From NCBI RefSeq assembly GCF_008831235.1, contig NZ_WBKF01000002.1, positions 186,001-250,000 of the forward strand: a stretch of DNA of 64,000 nucleotides, in the 5' to 3' direction. Under the pieces are notes generated by a model, which made no database searches, was not told the origin of the DNA, and was given only the letters and a program-made list of their open reading frames with translations. This DNA comes from Pseudoclavibacter sp. CFCC 11306. GTDB lineage: Bacteria; Actinomycetota; Actinomycetes; Actinomycetales; Microbacteriaceae. The position numbers were made by a program, and so were the translations under genes. Shown here in pieces: positions 49,014 through 57,324 of the stretch. Numbering within the stretch: position 1 is the stretch's first letter; each line of letters starts with the position of its first letter.

Positions 49014-49810
49014 CGGCTCGGCTCGTTTATGGGCTTCCACGTGCTGACCCGCACCGTCGTGGACATGCCGATGTCGATCTCGTCGCGCCCAGCGACTCCG
49101 ATGTGAGAGCCGCCCCACTCGGGTGTGGCGGCGGATATAGCGGCGGCCGCGGCGTCGTCGGTCGGCGGAGAGTAGAGCTTGGCGTGCTGATCGGAGGCGA
49201 GCTGGACGACCAGGCTCGAAAGCGCCTCGGACTGTGAGCCGCGCAGGTCGCCGGTCCACTCGAGAGTGGCCTTTGCGCCCTGTCCGGGAGCCAGCGTGAC
49301 CGGCTGAGCGACGTTGGGGGCGTCGTTCGCGAAGGGATCGGTCGGCGAGTCCTCGACGTCGAGCAGGAAAGCGCTGCCCCACTCGCCGCGGCCGCCGATG
49401 CCCGGCCAGCCGATCACCGTGCAGGACCGGTTCGAAGAGTTCGCGGCCACCAATGAGGCGTACCGATGGCCCAGCGCGGCGTCGCTCTGAGTGAACGCGA
49501 ACGTGATCTGTTCAGGGAGGCAGGCCTGTCTGACCGAAGCCGCCGGGTTCGAGGCGGTCTTGCGCAGCAGTGCGTCGACCTCGGCCTGGCCCAGCTCGGC
49601 GTCCGGGGTGACTGCGGTGTCGGGCTGCTGATCCCAGCCGGGTGAGACCTCGGCGTCGGTGTTCGGCGTGATCGAGACCGGTGCCGGGGGCTCTGACGTC
49701 TGTGGCGGCAGATCGGCGCCGACGCTCGAGCAGGCGGTGAGCGTGACGCCCGCCAGGATGAGCAGACTGGTCGTACGTGCTGCGCGAGCGCGCTTTCCGG
49801 GCGTGGCCAT
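49010..49810 (-). CDS. DUF4232 lipoprotein
   Basis: 266 residues. The basic N-terminus and signal helix end at the lipobox GVTLTACSS, so the protein is surface-anchored. A Pro/Thr/Asp linker (35-75) precedes a beta-rich DUF4232 domain with a conserved Cys pair (RQACLPEQITFAF and SNRSCTVIGWPGIG). Function is unknown; DUF4232 proteins are common actinobacterial lipoproteins. The leaderless ATG at 49810 lies 7 nt from TAGACT. It is cotranscribed with the hydrolase gene. Confidence 0.88.
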   Translation of the reverse strand: MATPGKRARAARTTSLLILAGVTLTACSSVGADLPPQTSEPPAPVSITPNTDAEVSPGWDQQPDTAVTPDAELGQAEVDALLRKTASNPAASVRQACLPEQITFAFTQSDAALGHRYASLVAANSSNRSCTVIGWPGIGGRGEWGSAFLLDVEDSPTDPFANDAPNVAQPVTLAPGQGAKATLEWTGDLRGSQSEALSSLVVQLASDQHAKLYSPPTDDAAAAAISAATPEWGGSHIGVAGRDEIDIGMSTTVRVSTWKPINEPSR

Positions 49811-49817
49811 GCCCCGA

Positions 49818-49823
49818 AGTCTA
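49818..49823 (-). promoter_or_regulatory. -10 element of DUF4232 gene (leaderless)
   Basis: TAGACT on the minus strand, 7 nt before ATG 49810. Confidence 0.55.
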
Positions 49824-49827
49824 ACGG

Positions 49828-50142
49828 TCACATTCCCAGCCAGAGCCGCAGCAGCGCCGCGACCGCCGCACCTGCGACCACGACCACGATGAAGGGCGCT
49901 CGCATCCACAGCAGCAGCGCGGCGACGCCGAGGGCGACCACACGGGCGTCGAACACCACCGCACCGTTCGTGGTGAACGCCTGAACGGCGACCAGTGCGC
50001 CCAAGAGCGCCACGGTGACGCCGCCGAGCACCGACTGCACACGCGGCGACGAGAGCACTCCGGCCGGAATCAGATAGCCGGTCAGCTTGAGTCCGAAGGC
50101 GATCACGGCCGAGACGAGGATGATGACCCAGGCGATGCTCAT
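49828..50142 (-). CDS. azlD: AzlD-family branched-chain amino acid exporter subunit
   Basis: 104 residues, about four membrane helices. AzlD pattern: AFGLKLTGYLIPAGVLSSPRV in the first third, then VTVALLGALVAVQAF and LLWMRAPFIVVVVAGAAVAALLR. It works as the small partner of AzlC in efflux of branched-chain amino acids. Its ATG overlaps the azlC stop by 4 nt. Confidence 0.92.
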   Translation of the reverse strand: MSIAWVIILVSAVIAFGLKLTGYLIPAGVLSSPRVQSVLGGVTVALLGALVAVQAFTTNGAVVFDARVVALGVAALLLWMRAPFIVVVVAGAAVAALLRLWLGM

Positions 50143-50918
50143 CGTGTCATGCCCCGATCTGCATGTCGGTCACGCGGTCGGCGTCGAGGGTTGCCGCGTC
50201 GCGCCTCGCCGAAGGAGGCGATGGCGAGCCCGACCGCAGCGGCGACGAGCACGGGGATGCCGGCGGGGGTCGTCGGCGTGAGCGCCAGTGCCACGACTGC
50301 GGCGGCGATCGCGATCGCAATCGGTTCGCGGCCGCGAAGGCGCGGCCAGAGCAGACCGAGGAAGGCCGCGGCCGCGGCCGCGTCGAGCCCCCAGACGCGG
50401 GGGTCGGGAATCTGCTCGCCGATCAGTGCGCCGACCAGCGTCATGGCCGCCCAGCCGAGGTAGACGCCGACGGCGGTCACCCAGAACCCGAGGCGTTTCG
50501 CCGCCCTCGTCGGCTGTGCGAGTGCGACGGCGGCCGTCTCGTCGATGGTGAACTGTGCAGCGACGAGACGACGGAGCCCGGGCAGATCGAGGATCGGCGC
50601 CAGCTGCAGCCCGTAGAGGCTGTGTCGCATGGCGAGCAGCGACGAGCTGGCAACGGCGCTCACCGCGCTGGCCGGGCTGAACCCGCCGGTGGCCACGACG
50701 CCCACGATCGCGTACTGCGAGCCGCCGGTGAAGAGCAGCAGACTCATCACGAGCGACTGCGCCGTGGTGAATCCCGCGGCCACCGAGAGCGCTCCGAAGC
50801 TGATGCCGTAGAGGGCCGTGGCGATCGACACAGACAGCCCCATGCGCCAGGCCTCGCGGCGATCGTCGGCCCCGGAACGACTGGGGCGCTCGTCGGTGAG
50901 CGGGTCGTGTTCGGGCAT
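50139..50918 (-). CDS. azlC: AzlC-family branched-chain amino acid exporter subunit
   Basis: Large subunit of the AzlCD exporter, 259 residues, about six to eight membrane helices. AzlC motifs: ATALYGISFGALSVAAGF, FTGGSQYAIVGVVATGG, ASSSLLAMRHSLYGLQLAPIL, FTIDETAAVALAQ and GWAAMTLVGALIG. The C-terminal 20 residues are very basic. ATG 50918 lies 7 nt after GATAAT, which favours it over ATG 50927. It is divergent from hadA. Confidence 0.92.
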   Translation of the reverse strand: MPEHDPLTDERPSRSGADDRREAWRMGLSVSIATALYGISFGALSVAAGFTTAQSLVMSLLLFTGGSQYAIVGVVATGGFSPASAVSAVASSSLLAMRHSLYGLQLAPILDLPGLRRLVAAQFTIDETAAVALAQPTRAAKRLGFWVTAVGVYLGWAAMTLVGALIGEQIPDPRVWGLDAAAAAAFLGLLWPRLRGREPIAIAIAAAVVALALTPTTPAGIPVLVAAAVGLAIASFGEARRGNPRRRPRDRHADRGMTR

Positions 50919-50925
50919 GGCGACC

Positions 50926-50931
50926 ATTATC
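50926..50931 (-). promoter_or_regulatory. -10 element of azlCD (leaderless)
   Basis: GATAAT on the minus strand, 7 nt before ATG 50918. Confidence 0.5.
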
Positions 50932-50951
50932 GCGTGCCGGGCTGGCATCGG

Positions 50952-50957
50952 TACACT
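50952..50957 (+). promoter_or_regulatory. -10 element of hadA-hadB-murB (leaderless)
   Basis: TACACT ends 6 nt before GTG 50964. Confidence 0.55.
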
Positions 50958-50963
50958 GAAAGC

Positions 50964-51467
50964 GTGGTGAATCTCAACATTGCCGGCAAGACGTATCCGG
51001 CCACAGAGCCCTATCTGGTGGCACGCGAGAAGGTGCGCGAGTTCGCCTCCGCAGTGTTCTCGAACAGCGCGCTGAGTCGTGATCCGCGGGTCGCCCTCGA
51101 CAGCGGATACAGCGGGGTCGTCGCACCGCCGACCTTCGCTGTGATCATCTCGCAGCGCGCCGAACAGCGCCTGCTCTTCGACCCCGACGCGGGCATCGAC
51201 TTCACCCGTCTGGTGCACGGCGACCAGCGCTTCATCCACGAGCGGCCGATCGTCGCCGGCGACGAGCTGACCGCTCAGCTCACCGTCACCGCGGTGCGCA
51301 GGCTCGGCCACAACGCCATGGTCACGACGGTCACCAAGATTCGAGACCGCGACCAGCAGCTGGTGTCGACTGCCATCGCGACCTTCGTGATTCGCGAGGA
51401 GCCGGCCGAGGCCGCGCCTGAGACAGCACCCGAGACGGCCCAGGGCAGCAAGGAGGACGCACGATGA
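50964..51467 (+). CDS. hadA: MaoC-type (3R)-hydroxyacyl-ACP dehydratase subunit (HadA-like)
   Basis: Hot-dog-fold protein of 167 residues matching the FAS1_DH_region/HadA group: INLNIAG-like VNLNIAGKTYPATEPYLVAREKVREFA, VVAPPTFAVIISQRAEQ, and LVHGDQRFIHERPIVAGDEL. It pairs with HadB to dehydrate hydroxyacyl-ACP in fatty acid elongation. HadA lacks the catalytic D/H motif, which HadB carries. GTG 50964 is 6 nt after the -10; GTG 50967 is a less likely alternative. It overlaps hadB (ATGA). Confidence 0.9.
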   Translation: MVNLNIAGKTYPATEPYLVAREKVREFASAVFSNSALSRDPRVALDSGYSGVVAPPTFAVIISQRAEQRLLFDPDAGIDFTRLVHGDQRFIHERPIVAGDELTAQLTVTAVRRLGHNAMVTTVTKIRDRDQQLVSTAIATFVIREEPAEAAPETAPETAQGSKEDAR

Positions 51468-51970
51468 GCGATGCAGAGCAGACACCTCAGGTCGAGCCGC
51501 ACACAGAGTCGCAGCTCGCCGCAGACACCCGCGATCTGCCTGCGGTCGAGGTCGGCGCAGAGTTCGGCCCGAGAACCGTGCACCTCACGCGTGACAGCCT
51601 GGTGCGCTATGCCGGAGCGTCCGGTGACTTCAACCCGATTCACTACCGTGACGACGCGGCCAAGCAGGCAGGCATGCCCAGCGTGCTCGCCCACGGCATG
51701 CTCACCATGGGCCTCGCGATTCAGCCGGTCGTCGACTGGGTCGCCGCGGGCGATCCCGGCAGCGTCTTCGACTACCAGGCGCGGTTCACTCGCCCGGTGC
51801 TCGTCGACGTCGAGACGGGCGCCGATGTGCAGGTGAGCGCCAAGATCACGGCGATCGAGACGATCGAGCAGGGCGTGCACACCGGAAAACAGGCCGCGAA
51901 GGTCACGATCACCGCGACCTTCGAAGGTCGCACGGTGCTCGGCAAGGCGCTGGCGCAGGTGCTGCTGTGA
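51464..51970 (+). CDS. hadB: MaoC-type dehydratase catalytic subunit (HadB-like)
   Basis: 168 residues. An N-terminal polar tail (about 25) is followed by a hot-dog fold with the hydratase-2 motif YAGASGDFNPIHY and HGMLTMGLAIQ; the Asp and His of DFNPIH are catalytic. It dehydrates (3R)-hydroxyacyl-ACP with HadA. No mycolate genes are nearby, so the role is probably ordinary or branched fatty acid elongation. Start and stop each overlap neighbours by 4 nt. Confidence 0.92.
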   Translation: MSDAEQTPQVEPHTESQLAADTRDLPAVEVGAEFGPRTVHLTRDSLVRYAGASGDFNPIHYRDDAAKQAGMPSVLAHGMLTMGLAIQPVVDWVAAGDPGSVFDYQARFTRPVLVDVETGADVQVSAKITAIETIEQGVHTGKQAAKVTITATFEGRTVLGKALAQVLL

Positions 51971-53151
51971 CGTTCCGCTTCGCCGACGAGACCACGATGG
52001 GCGTCGGCGGCGGGGCCGAGCGTGTCTTCGACATCACCACACCGGCCGAGGCCCTGGAGGCACTCGGCGAGGTCGACGGCGTGCATGACGAATTCGTGGT
52101 GCTCGGCGGCGGGTCGAATCTGGTCGTCGCCGATGAGGGTTTCGAGGGTGCCGTGCTTCGGGTGCGCAACGAGGGCACCGACGTTCGCGTGCACGCCGAG
52201 GGCGTGCTCGACCTGCATGTGGCCGCCGGCGAGGTCTGGGACGACCTCGTGGCTCGAACGGTCGAGTCCGGCCTGGGCGGCATCGAGGCGCTGAGCGGCG
52301 TTCCCGGCCGCGTTGGGGCGGCGGTGATTCAGAACATCGGCGCCTACGGGCACGAGGTGGGTGAGGCACTGGTCTCTGTCGACTTCGCCGATGCCGCCAC
52401 CGGTGAGCTGCGTACGATCTCAGCCGCCGACTTGGGGTTCGGCTATCGCACCAGCGCATTCAAACGCGGAGAACTCGAAGGCGTCGTGACAGCGATCACC
52501 CTGCGGCTGCACGGCGACGGGCTCTCGGCCCCGGTGCAGTACGCCCAACTGGCGGCGGCACTCGGCGTCGAGGTCGGGCATCGCGCGCCGGTGCAGCAGG
52601 TGCGTGACACGGTGCTGAGCCTGCGTCGCGGCAAGGGCATGGTCTACGACCCGGCAGACATCGACTCGCACGGCTGCGGATCGTTCTTCACGAACCCGAT
52701 CGTGCACGCCTCGTTCGCGAACGGTCTGCCGGCGGATGCCCCGCGCTGGCCCGTCTCGGAAGAAGCGCTGAACAGGCAATCGTCGACCGGCTCGGCGAGC
52801 GCGCCCGCGAGCGACGCAGGGGATGCCGCTGTCGCAGCGGTGATCCCGCTCGATCGCTTTCGCGGCGACGAGCTGTACGCAGCCGGTCAGCAGGGGCGAC
52901 AGAGCGGTCGGCGTCTGGTCAAGCTGAGTGCCGGATGGCTGATCGAGCACGCAGGAGTGCACCGCAGCTTCGCGCTGCCAGGGTCACAGGCGGGCATCAG
53001 CTCTCGGCACACGCTGGCGATCACTAATCGTGGTGGCGCGACCGCCCGACAGGTCGTCGAGCTCGCCACGTTCGTGCAGACGCGGGTGGCCAACGAATTC
53101 GGCATCGCGCTGCAGCCCGAGCCGATTCTACTGGGATTCGGCGAGAACTGA
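51967..53151 (+). CDS. murB: UDP-N-acetylenolpyruvoylglucosamine reductase
   Basis: NADPH- and FAD-dependent second step of peptidoglycan precursor synthesis, 394 residues, type I MurB. FAD site LGGGSNLVVADEG; GIEALSGVPGRVGAAVIQNIGAYG; the proton donor Ser in CGSFFTNPIV; and the C-terminal KLSAGWLIEHAGV and NRGGATARQVVELA with a final Glu in QPEPILLG. An Ala/Ser insert (about 265-290) lies between. The GTG start overlaps hadB. Confidence 0.95.
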   Translation: MTFRFADETTMGVGGGAERVFDITTPAEALEALGEVDGVHDEFVVLGGGSNLVVADEGFEGAVLRVRNEGTDVRVHAEGVLDLHVAAGEVWDDLVARTVESGLGGIEALSGVPGRVGAAVIQNIGAYGHEVGEALVSVDFADAATGELRTISAADLGFGYRTSAFKRGELEGVVTAITLRLHGDGLSAPVQYAQLAAALGVEVGHRAPVQQVRDTVLSLRRGKGMVYDPADIDSHGCGSFFTNPIVHASFANGLPADAPRWPVSEEALNRQSSTGSASAPASDAGDAAVAAVIPLDRFRGDELYAAGQQGRQSGRRLVKLSAGWLIEHAGVHRSFALPGSQAGISSRHTLAITNRGGATARQVVELATFVQTRVANEFGIALQPEPILLGFGEN

Positions 53152-53158
53152 GTCGGCC

Positions 53159-53383
53159 TCAGCGGCGGCGGAAGATCCGTGCGGCCAGCAGCACGCCCAA
53201 TGCCGAGCTGCCGACGATCGCTGCGGTCTTGCCGAAGCGCTTCAGCTTGCGCGAGTATTCTGACGGATTCGCACGAGCGGTGAGCTCGGTGATGTCAGCC
53301 GAGAGCAGACGCTGGGTGTGCTCGATCTTCGCCTGAATGCGCTCGACCTCTGAGAGGCCCTGGCCGAGGTCGGTGCTGCTCAT
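53159..53383 (-). CDS. DUF3618 protein
   Basis: 74 residues. The N-terminal helical part (VERIQAKIEHTQRLLSADITEL) is the DUF3618 signature, then LTARANPSEYSRKLKRFG and a single C-terminal membrane helix ending RIFRRR. Function is unknown; it is typically encoded with holin-like membrane proteins, as here. ATG 53383 has AGGAG 7 nt upstream and overlaps the upstream stop (ATGA). Confidence 0.88.
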   Translation of the reverse strand: MSSTDLGQGLSEVERIQAKIEHTQRLLSADITELTARANPSEYSRKLKRFGKTAAIVGSSALGVLLAARIFRRR

Positions 53384-53766
53384 CGCTCGCTCCTGTTCGG
53401 GGTGATGGTGCTGACGATGCCGCGCACCGACTCGACGGTCTTCGGCGCGCCTTTGACCTTCTTGAACCGCTTGACGCCGACGAGCACGGCGAGTCCTGCG
53501 ACGATCAGCCAGAACACCCCGAGGATCAGTCCCGACCAGCCGTTGCCGACCAGCAGCCCGAGCCCCCACCAGGCGCCGAGCGACAGAAAGAGCAGAGCGA
53601 AGACGACGATGGCGCCTGCACCGATGAACAGCGCGCCGCCGATGCCGGCGTTGCGGCCTGAGTCGCGGAGTTCGGCCTTCGCCAGTTCGATCTCCTGGTG
53701 AACGAGATCCTGCACGCCGGTCGAGATGTCTCCCAACAGAGTGCTGATCGGGCGTCTCTCAGTCAT
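53380..53766 (-). CDS. Phage_holin_3_6-family membrane protein
   Basis: 128 residues: an N-terminal amphipathic helix (ISTLLGDISTGVQDLVHQEIELAKAEL is typical of the family), then two membrane helices (about 42-66 and 74-98) and a basic tail (KRFKKVKGAPKTVESVRG). Chromosomal members are not phage holins; with DUF3618 partners they may act in cell envelope maintenance. ATG 53766 has AAGGAAGG about 10 nt upstream. It is cotranscribed with the DUF3618 gene. Confidence 0.88.
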   Translation of the reverse strand: MTERRPISTLLGDISTGVQDLVHQEIELAKAELRDSGRNAGIGGALFIGAGAIVVFALLFLSLGAWWGLGLLVGNGWSGLILGVFWLIVAGLAVLVGVKRFKKVKGAPKTVESVRGIVSTITPNRSER

Positions 53767-53795
53767 GATCGTGTCGCCTTCCTTGAGTCCGGCCC

Positions 53796-55001
53796 TCAGT
53801 CTACGCTGAAGAATCGCTGCAGACGGTGCACGCCTTCGAGCAGTGACTCGTCGTCGAGCGCGTATGAGAGACGCAGGTAACCGCTGCGCCCGAAGGCCTC
53901 GCCCGGCACGACCGCGACGTCGGTCTGGTCGAGCAGCAGATCGGCCAGCTCGAGTGTCGTGGTGGGCGTCACGCCATGCCATTCGCGGCCGAGCACACCG
54001 GTCACATCTGGGTAGGCGTAGAACGCACCCTCGGGCACCGGAACGACGAATCCGTCGATCTTCGACAGCTCGTCGACGATGAGGCGACGGCGGCGGTCGA
54101 ACGCCGCGCGCATCTCGGCCACGGCATCCTGCGGGCCGGTCAGGGCCTCGACGGCCGCGCGCTGCGACACGTTCGAAACGTTCGATGTGAGGTGCGACTG
54201 CAGGTTCGAGACGGCCTTGGCCACCCGCTGCGGGCCGACAAGCCAGCCGACTCGCCAGCCGGTCATCGCGTAGGTCTTGGCGACGCCGTTGACCAGCACG
54301 GTGTTGTCGGCGGCCTCGGGGATGACCGAGGCGATGCTGGTCGCGGTCACTCCGTCATAGGTCAGGTTCTGATAGATCTCGTCGGCGAGAATCCAGATGT
54401 CGTGCTCGACCGCCCAGCGTGCGATCGCCTCGGTCTGCTCTCGCGTGTACACCGCGCCCGTGGGGTTCGAGGGCGAGACGAAGAGCACGAGTCGGGTGCG
54501 CTCAGTGCGGGCTGCTTCGAGCTGATCGACCGTCACGCGATAGCCCTGGTCTGCGCCGGCGAAGACCTCGACCGGGGTGCCGCCGGCGAGGCGGATCGCC
54601 TCGGGGTAGGTCGTCCAGTAGGGCGCGGGAAGGATGACTTCGTCACCCTCGCCGACGAGCGCTGCGAACGCCTCATAGACGGCCTGCTTGCCGCCGTTCG
54701 TGATGACCACCTGCGAGGGGTCGGCCGTCAGGCCGCTGTCGCGCTGCGTCTTCGCCACGACTGCTCTGCGCAGGTCGGGCAGACCGGCCGCGGGCGTGTA
54801 GCGAAAGTTGCCGGGGTCGTCGAGCGCGTGACGTGCGGCTTCGACGATGTTGGCCGGCGTCGAGAAGTCCGGCTCGCCGGCTCCGTAGCTGATCACCGGT
54901 CGGCCGGATGCCTTCAGGGCCTTCGCCTTCGCGTCGACCTTCAGAGTGGCTGATTCGTTGATGGCCAGGATGCGTGGGGAGAGAGGAAGTTCAGTGCTCA
55001 C
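53796..55001 (-). CDS. aspC: Pyridoxal-phosphate aminotransferase (aspartate type)
   Basis: Class I/II aminotransferase of 401 residues, probably aspartate aminotransferase of subgroup Ib. [72 protein letters not shown]; the PLP lysine is in [20 protein letters not shown], and [15 protein letters not shown] has the substrate carboxylate Arg. GTG 55001 lies 7 nt from TAGACT. The next gene downstream on this strand is the holin-like gene 30 bp away. Confidence 0.94.
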   Translation of the reverse strand: MSTELPLSPRILAINESATLKVDAKAKALKASGRPVISYGAGEPDFSTPANIVEAARHALDDPGNFRYTPAAGLPDLRRAVVAKTQRDSGLTADPSQVVITNGGKQAVYEAFAALVGEGDEVILPAPYWTTYPEAIRLAGGTPVEVFAGADQGYRVTVDQLEAARTERTRLVLFVSPSNPTGAVYTREQTEAIARWAVEHDIWILADEIYQNLTYDGVTATSIASVIPEAADNTVLVNGVAKTYAMTGWRVGWLVGPQRVAKAVSNLQSHLTSNVSNVSQRAAVEALTGPQDAVAEMRAAFDRRRRLIVDELSKIDGFVVPVPEGAFYAYPDVTGVLGREWHGVTPTTTLELADLLLDQTDVAVVPGEAFGRSGYLRLSYALDDESLLEGVHRLQRFFSVD

Positions 55002-55008
55002 GGCCTCC

Positions 55009-55014
55009 AGTCTA
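55009..55014 (-). promoter_or_regulatory. -10 element of aspC (leaderless)
   Basis: TAGACT on the minus strand, 7 nt before GTG 55001. Confidence 0.55.
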
Positions 55015-55050
55015 CGAGCAGGTGGTCGGTCGCGGCCACAGTCGACGCGC

Positions 55051-55085
55051 GCAGAATGCACTGAGTTGCAGAATGCACTTGAGTT
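55051..55085. repeat. Tandem 17/18-bp duplication
   Basis: GCAGAATGCACTGAGTT (55051-55067) is followed by GCAGAATGCACTTGAGTT (55068-55085). The junction recreates TTGCAGAATGCA, the core of the marR palindrome at 8193-8204. Confidence 0.8.
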
Positions 55086-55244
55086 TCTGTGCGCACCGTC
55101 GTCGGGTGCCCGCGATTGCATACCTGGTGAGAGAGGGCGCGTCCATGAGAGAATGTCCCAACCTCGTGGCGGCGTCGCTCCTGGCCTCGCTGAACAGCGC
55201 GAGGCGGAACAGGACAAAGAGGACTCTGAGCAGGTGAGGGTCAA

Positions 55245-55264
55245 CAGCGTTCAGCCGAACGCTG
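55245..55264 (+). promoter_or_regulatory. Hairpin just upstream of the lipoprotein ribosome site
   Basis: CAGCGTTC-AGCC-GAACGCTG: a perfect 8-bp stem with 4-nt loop, ending about 7 nt before AGAGGAG. It may modulate translation or mRNA stability. The rest of 55086-55244 shows no convincing gene. Confidence 0.45.
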
Positions 55265-55283
55265 ACAGCCAAGAGGAGCAGCC

Positions 55284-55730
55284 ATGAGAAACCGATTCAT
55301 CCAGACCGGCGCCGCCGCCGCTGTGGCGCTCGCAGCCGTGCTCTCGCTGAGCGCCTGCAGCACGGCGCAGTCGAAGGACGACGCCTGCACGCAGCTGCGC
55401 AACATCGACGGCAGCGACATTCAGACGCCGAGCGCGTCAGAAGTGCGCTCCGGTGCGGCCAAAGATGCGCTCTCCGATGTGGCGAGCACGCTGGAGAACG
55501 CTGCCTCCGGCATCAGCAACGAAGAGGTCAAACCGTTGGTCGACGACGCTGCGACTTCGGCCCGCGGTGTCTCGGACTACTATTCCGAGAACTTCGCGAA
55601 CGGCATCGACACCAGTGTCACTGACGTCGAGGCAGCGAAACAGCTGCAGACCAAAGCGACTGAGTTCAGCGACAAGACGAAAGACTTCACCGACAAGCTC
55701 AAGACTCTTCGCGACACCTGCGGACTCTGA
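55284..55730 (+). CDS. Small lipoprotein of unknown function
   Basis: 148 residues. The signal peptide ends in VLSLSACSTAQ (lipobox Cys about 25). The mature part is mainly helical and acidic with two further Cys (C34 in DDACTQL and the C-terminal TLRDTCGL), which could pair. No domain is recognised. ATG 55284 has AGAGGAG 6 nt upstream. It is monocistronic, between aspC (divergent) and tRNA-Trp. Confidence 0.8.
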   Translation: MRNRFIQTGAAAAVALAAVLSLSACSTAQSKDDACTQLRNIDGSDIQTPSASEVRSGAAKDALSDVASTLENAASGISNEEVKPLVDDAATSARGVSDYYSENFANGIDTSVTDVEAAKQLQTKATEFSDKTKDFTDKLKTLRDTCGL

Positions 55731-55745
55731 GCAGCGCAACGGGTG

Positions 55746-55834
55746 AGCGGGCTGCGGCACAGTCGATCGGAAGTGCGGCCCACCCCACAGCAGGGGTCGG
55801 AGCAGCCGTATGGACATGATGCGCGCAGCCCGCT
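55746..55834. repeat. 11-bp inverted repeat flanking the tRNA-Trp promoter
   Basis: AGCGGGCTGCG (55746-55756) and CGCAGCCCGCT (55824-55834) are perfect complements 67 nt apart. The right arm lies in the spacer and first base of the -10 of the tRNA-Trp/secE promoter. Confidence 0.6.
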
Positions 55835-55839
55835 ACACT
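55811..55839 (+). promoter_or_regulatory. Promoter of tRNA-Trp/secE/nusG
   Basis: -35 TGGACA (55811-55816), 17-nt spacer, -10 TACACT (55834-55839). It is the best promoter match in the window; start expected near 55846. Confidence 0.7.
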
Positions 55840-55937
55840 GGCAGACGGTATTGACAGATACCAAGCTGAACTGTGCCTTCGACGTCAGCGCACCGCGTGT
55901 CGGTGAAGATCGAGGGCCTCACGTGTGAACCACGTGA

Positions 55938-56010
55938 AGGGCGGTGGCTCAATTGGTAGAGCAGCGGTCTCCAAAACCGCAGGTTGCAGGTTCGAGTCCT
56001 GTCCGCCCTG
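55938..56010 (+). tRNA. tRNA-Trp (CCA)
   Basis: 73 nt. Acceptor AGGGCGG pairs with CCGCCCT, discriminator G, anticodon CCA in the loop GTCTCCAAAAC, T arm GGTTCGAGTCC. The order tRNA-Trp-secE-nusG-rplK-rplA is conserved in many bacteria. Confidence 0.98.
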
Positions 56011-56072
56011 CACATCTCGTGTGAACGGGGTGCTGTGCACACCGGCACGGTTGATGAGAGGGATGGAACCAC

Positions 56073-56345
56073 ATGGCTGCAGCGTCGAGCGACGAGCTGA
56101 ACGCGCACCTGGTCGAGAACGCAGAGACTGACCGGGCCAAGGCTCGGGGCATCTTCGGGCGTCTCTTCCTGTTCTTTCGTCAGGTCTTCGGCGAGCTGAG
56201 AAAAGTCACCACACCGACTCGCAAAGAGCTCACCAACCAGACGCTGGTCGTGCTCGTGTTCGTGCTGATCATGATGGCCATCATCACTCTGCTGGACTTC
56301 GTCTTCGGCATGGGCGTGGGCTTCCTGTTCGAACGCAGCGCCTGA
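56073..56345 (+). CDS. secE: Preprotein translocase subunit SecE
   Basis: 90 residues, single C-terminal membrane helix (LVVLVFVLIMMAIITLLDFVFG) preceded by the conserved amphipathic helix FGELRKVTTPTRKEL (about 40-54). The N-terminal 25 residues are non-conserved. It clamps SecY in the Sec translocon. It is 62 bp after tRNA-Trp and 57 bp before nusG. Confidence 0.95.
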   Translation: MAAASSDELNAHLVENAETDRAKARGIFGRLFLFFRQVFGELRKVTTPTRKELTNQTLVVLVFVLIMMAIITLLDFVFGMGVGFLFERSA

Positions 56346-56402
56346 GCGCCTGTCGTCTGACAGCACCGGCACATCCATAGCAGCAAATCGAGGAAGACGA
56401 AC

Positions 56403-57227
56403 GTGGCAGAAGAAGAGACTGAACAGGCCGTGACCGAGACTCCGCAGGTCGACGAGGCGACAGCCGAGACCGCGGCGACGGCTGACGCTGCTGAGGCGAC
56501 TTCTGCCGATGAGACCGCGGCTGTCGAACCGGCCGAAGCGGATGCCGACGAGGCCGCCGAAGTCAGCGACGAGGAACGCGTCCTGGCTGACTTCCGTCGT
56601 GAGCTGCGGCGTGCCGCAGGCGACTGGTACGTCATTCACTCGTACGCCGGCTATGAGAAGAGCGTCAAGAACTCGATTCTGAAGCGCCGTGAGTCGCAGG
56701 CCGGTGGCGACGACGTGCTCGAGGTGCAGGTGCCGATCGAGACCGTGCGCGAGGTTCGCAACGGCCAGTACAAGCTCGTCAAGCGCGTGCGCATCCCCGG
56801 CTACGTGCTCGTCCGCATGTTCCTCAATGAAGACTCATGGGAGCTGGTACGCCGCACCCCGGGTGTGACCGGCTTCGTGGGCAACGCACATGACCCGCTG
56901 CCGCTGCGCCGCAAAGAGGTCTTCGACATGCTGAAGACCACTGTGGTGCAGGAGGCGCAGGCCGAGGCCGAGAAGGCTGCCGAGGCCGAGCAGGGCGCCA
57001 CACCCAAGTCGAAGAAGTCGAAGGCACAGCCCGCTCGGGTCATCCCGGTCGACGTCGACTTCGAGATCGGTGAGACCATCACCATTAAAGAAGGCTCGTT
57101 CGCGGGCCTGCCCGGCACGATCAGCGAGATCAACACGACCAGCGGCAAGCTCACCGTGCTCGTCTCGCTCTTCGAGCGCGAGACTCCGGTCGAGCTCTCG
57201 TTCGACCAGGTCACCAAACAGCTCTGA
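56403..57227 (+). CDS. nusG: Transcription termination/antitermination protein NusG
   Basis: 274 residues, longer than E. coli NusG. An acidic Ala/Glu/Thr tail (1-70) precedes the NGN domain ([48 protein letters not shown]). A Lys/Ala/Glu linker (about 180-215) precedes the KOW domain ([20 protein letters not shown], then [19 protein letters not shown]). It binds RNA polymerase and couples to Rho or the ribosome. The GTG start at 56403 has GAGGAAGA upstream. Confidence 0.96.
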   Translation: MAEEETEQAVTETPQVDEATAETAATADAAEATSADETAAVEPAEADADEAAEVSDEERVLADFRRELRRAAGDWYVIHSYAGYEKSVKNSILKRRESQAGGDDVLEVQVPIETVREVRNGQYKLVKRVRIPGYVLVRMFLNEDSWELVRRTPGVTGFVGNAHDPLPLRRKEVFDMLKTTVVQEAQAEAEKAAEAEQGATPKSKKSKAQPARVIPVDVDFEIGETITIKEGSFAGLPGTISEINTTSGKLTVLVSLFERETPVELSFDQVTKQL

Positions 57228-57324
57228 GGCGGCGCAAACGCGGCGCATCCTGATGCGTCGTCGCCGACTCGTCACAGACTTTCCGTGCAGAACGCGGAGA
57301 GAACATAGGTAAGAAGGAAAGAAA

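Noticed and set aside
53380-53766. Holin-like gene as evidence of a prophage
   Set aside because: No other phage genes around it, and composition matches its neighbours; chromosomal members of this family are common.
55145-55237. 30-codon ORF in the lipoprotein upstream region
   Set aside because: No Shine-Dalgarno or -10 at leaderless distance, and no recognisable peptide; left unannotated.
55851-55856. TTGACA consensus -35 before tRNA-Trp
   Set aside because: No -10-like hexamer at 16-18 nt; TGGACA/TACACT 40 nt upstream is the better promoter.
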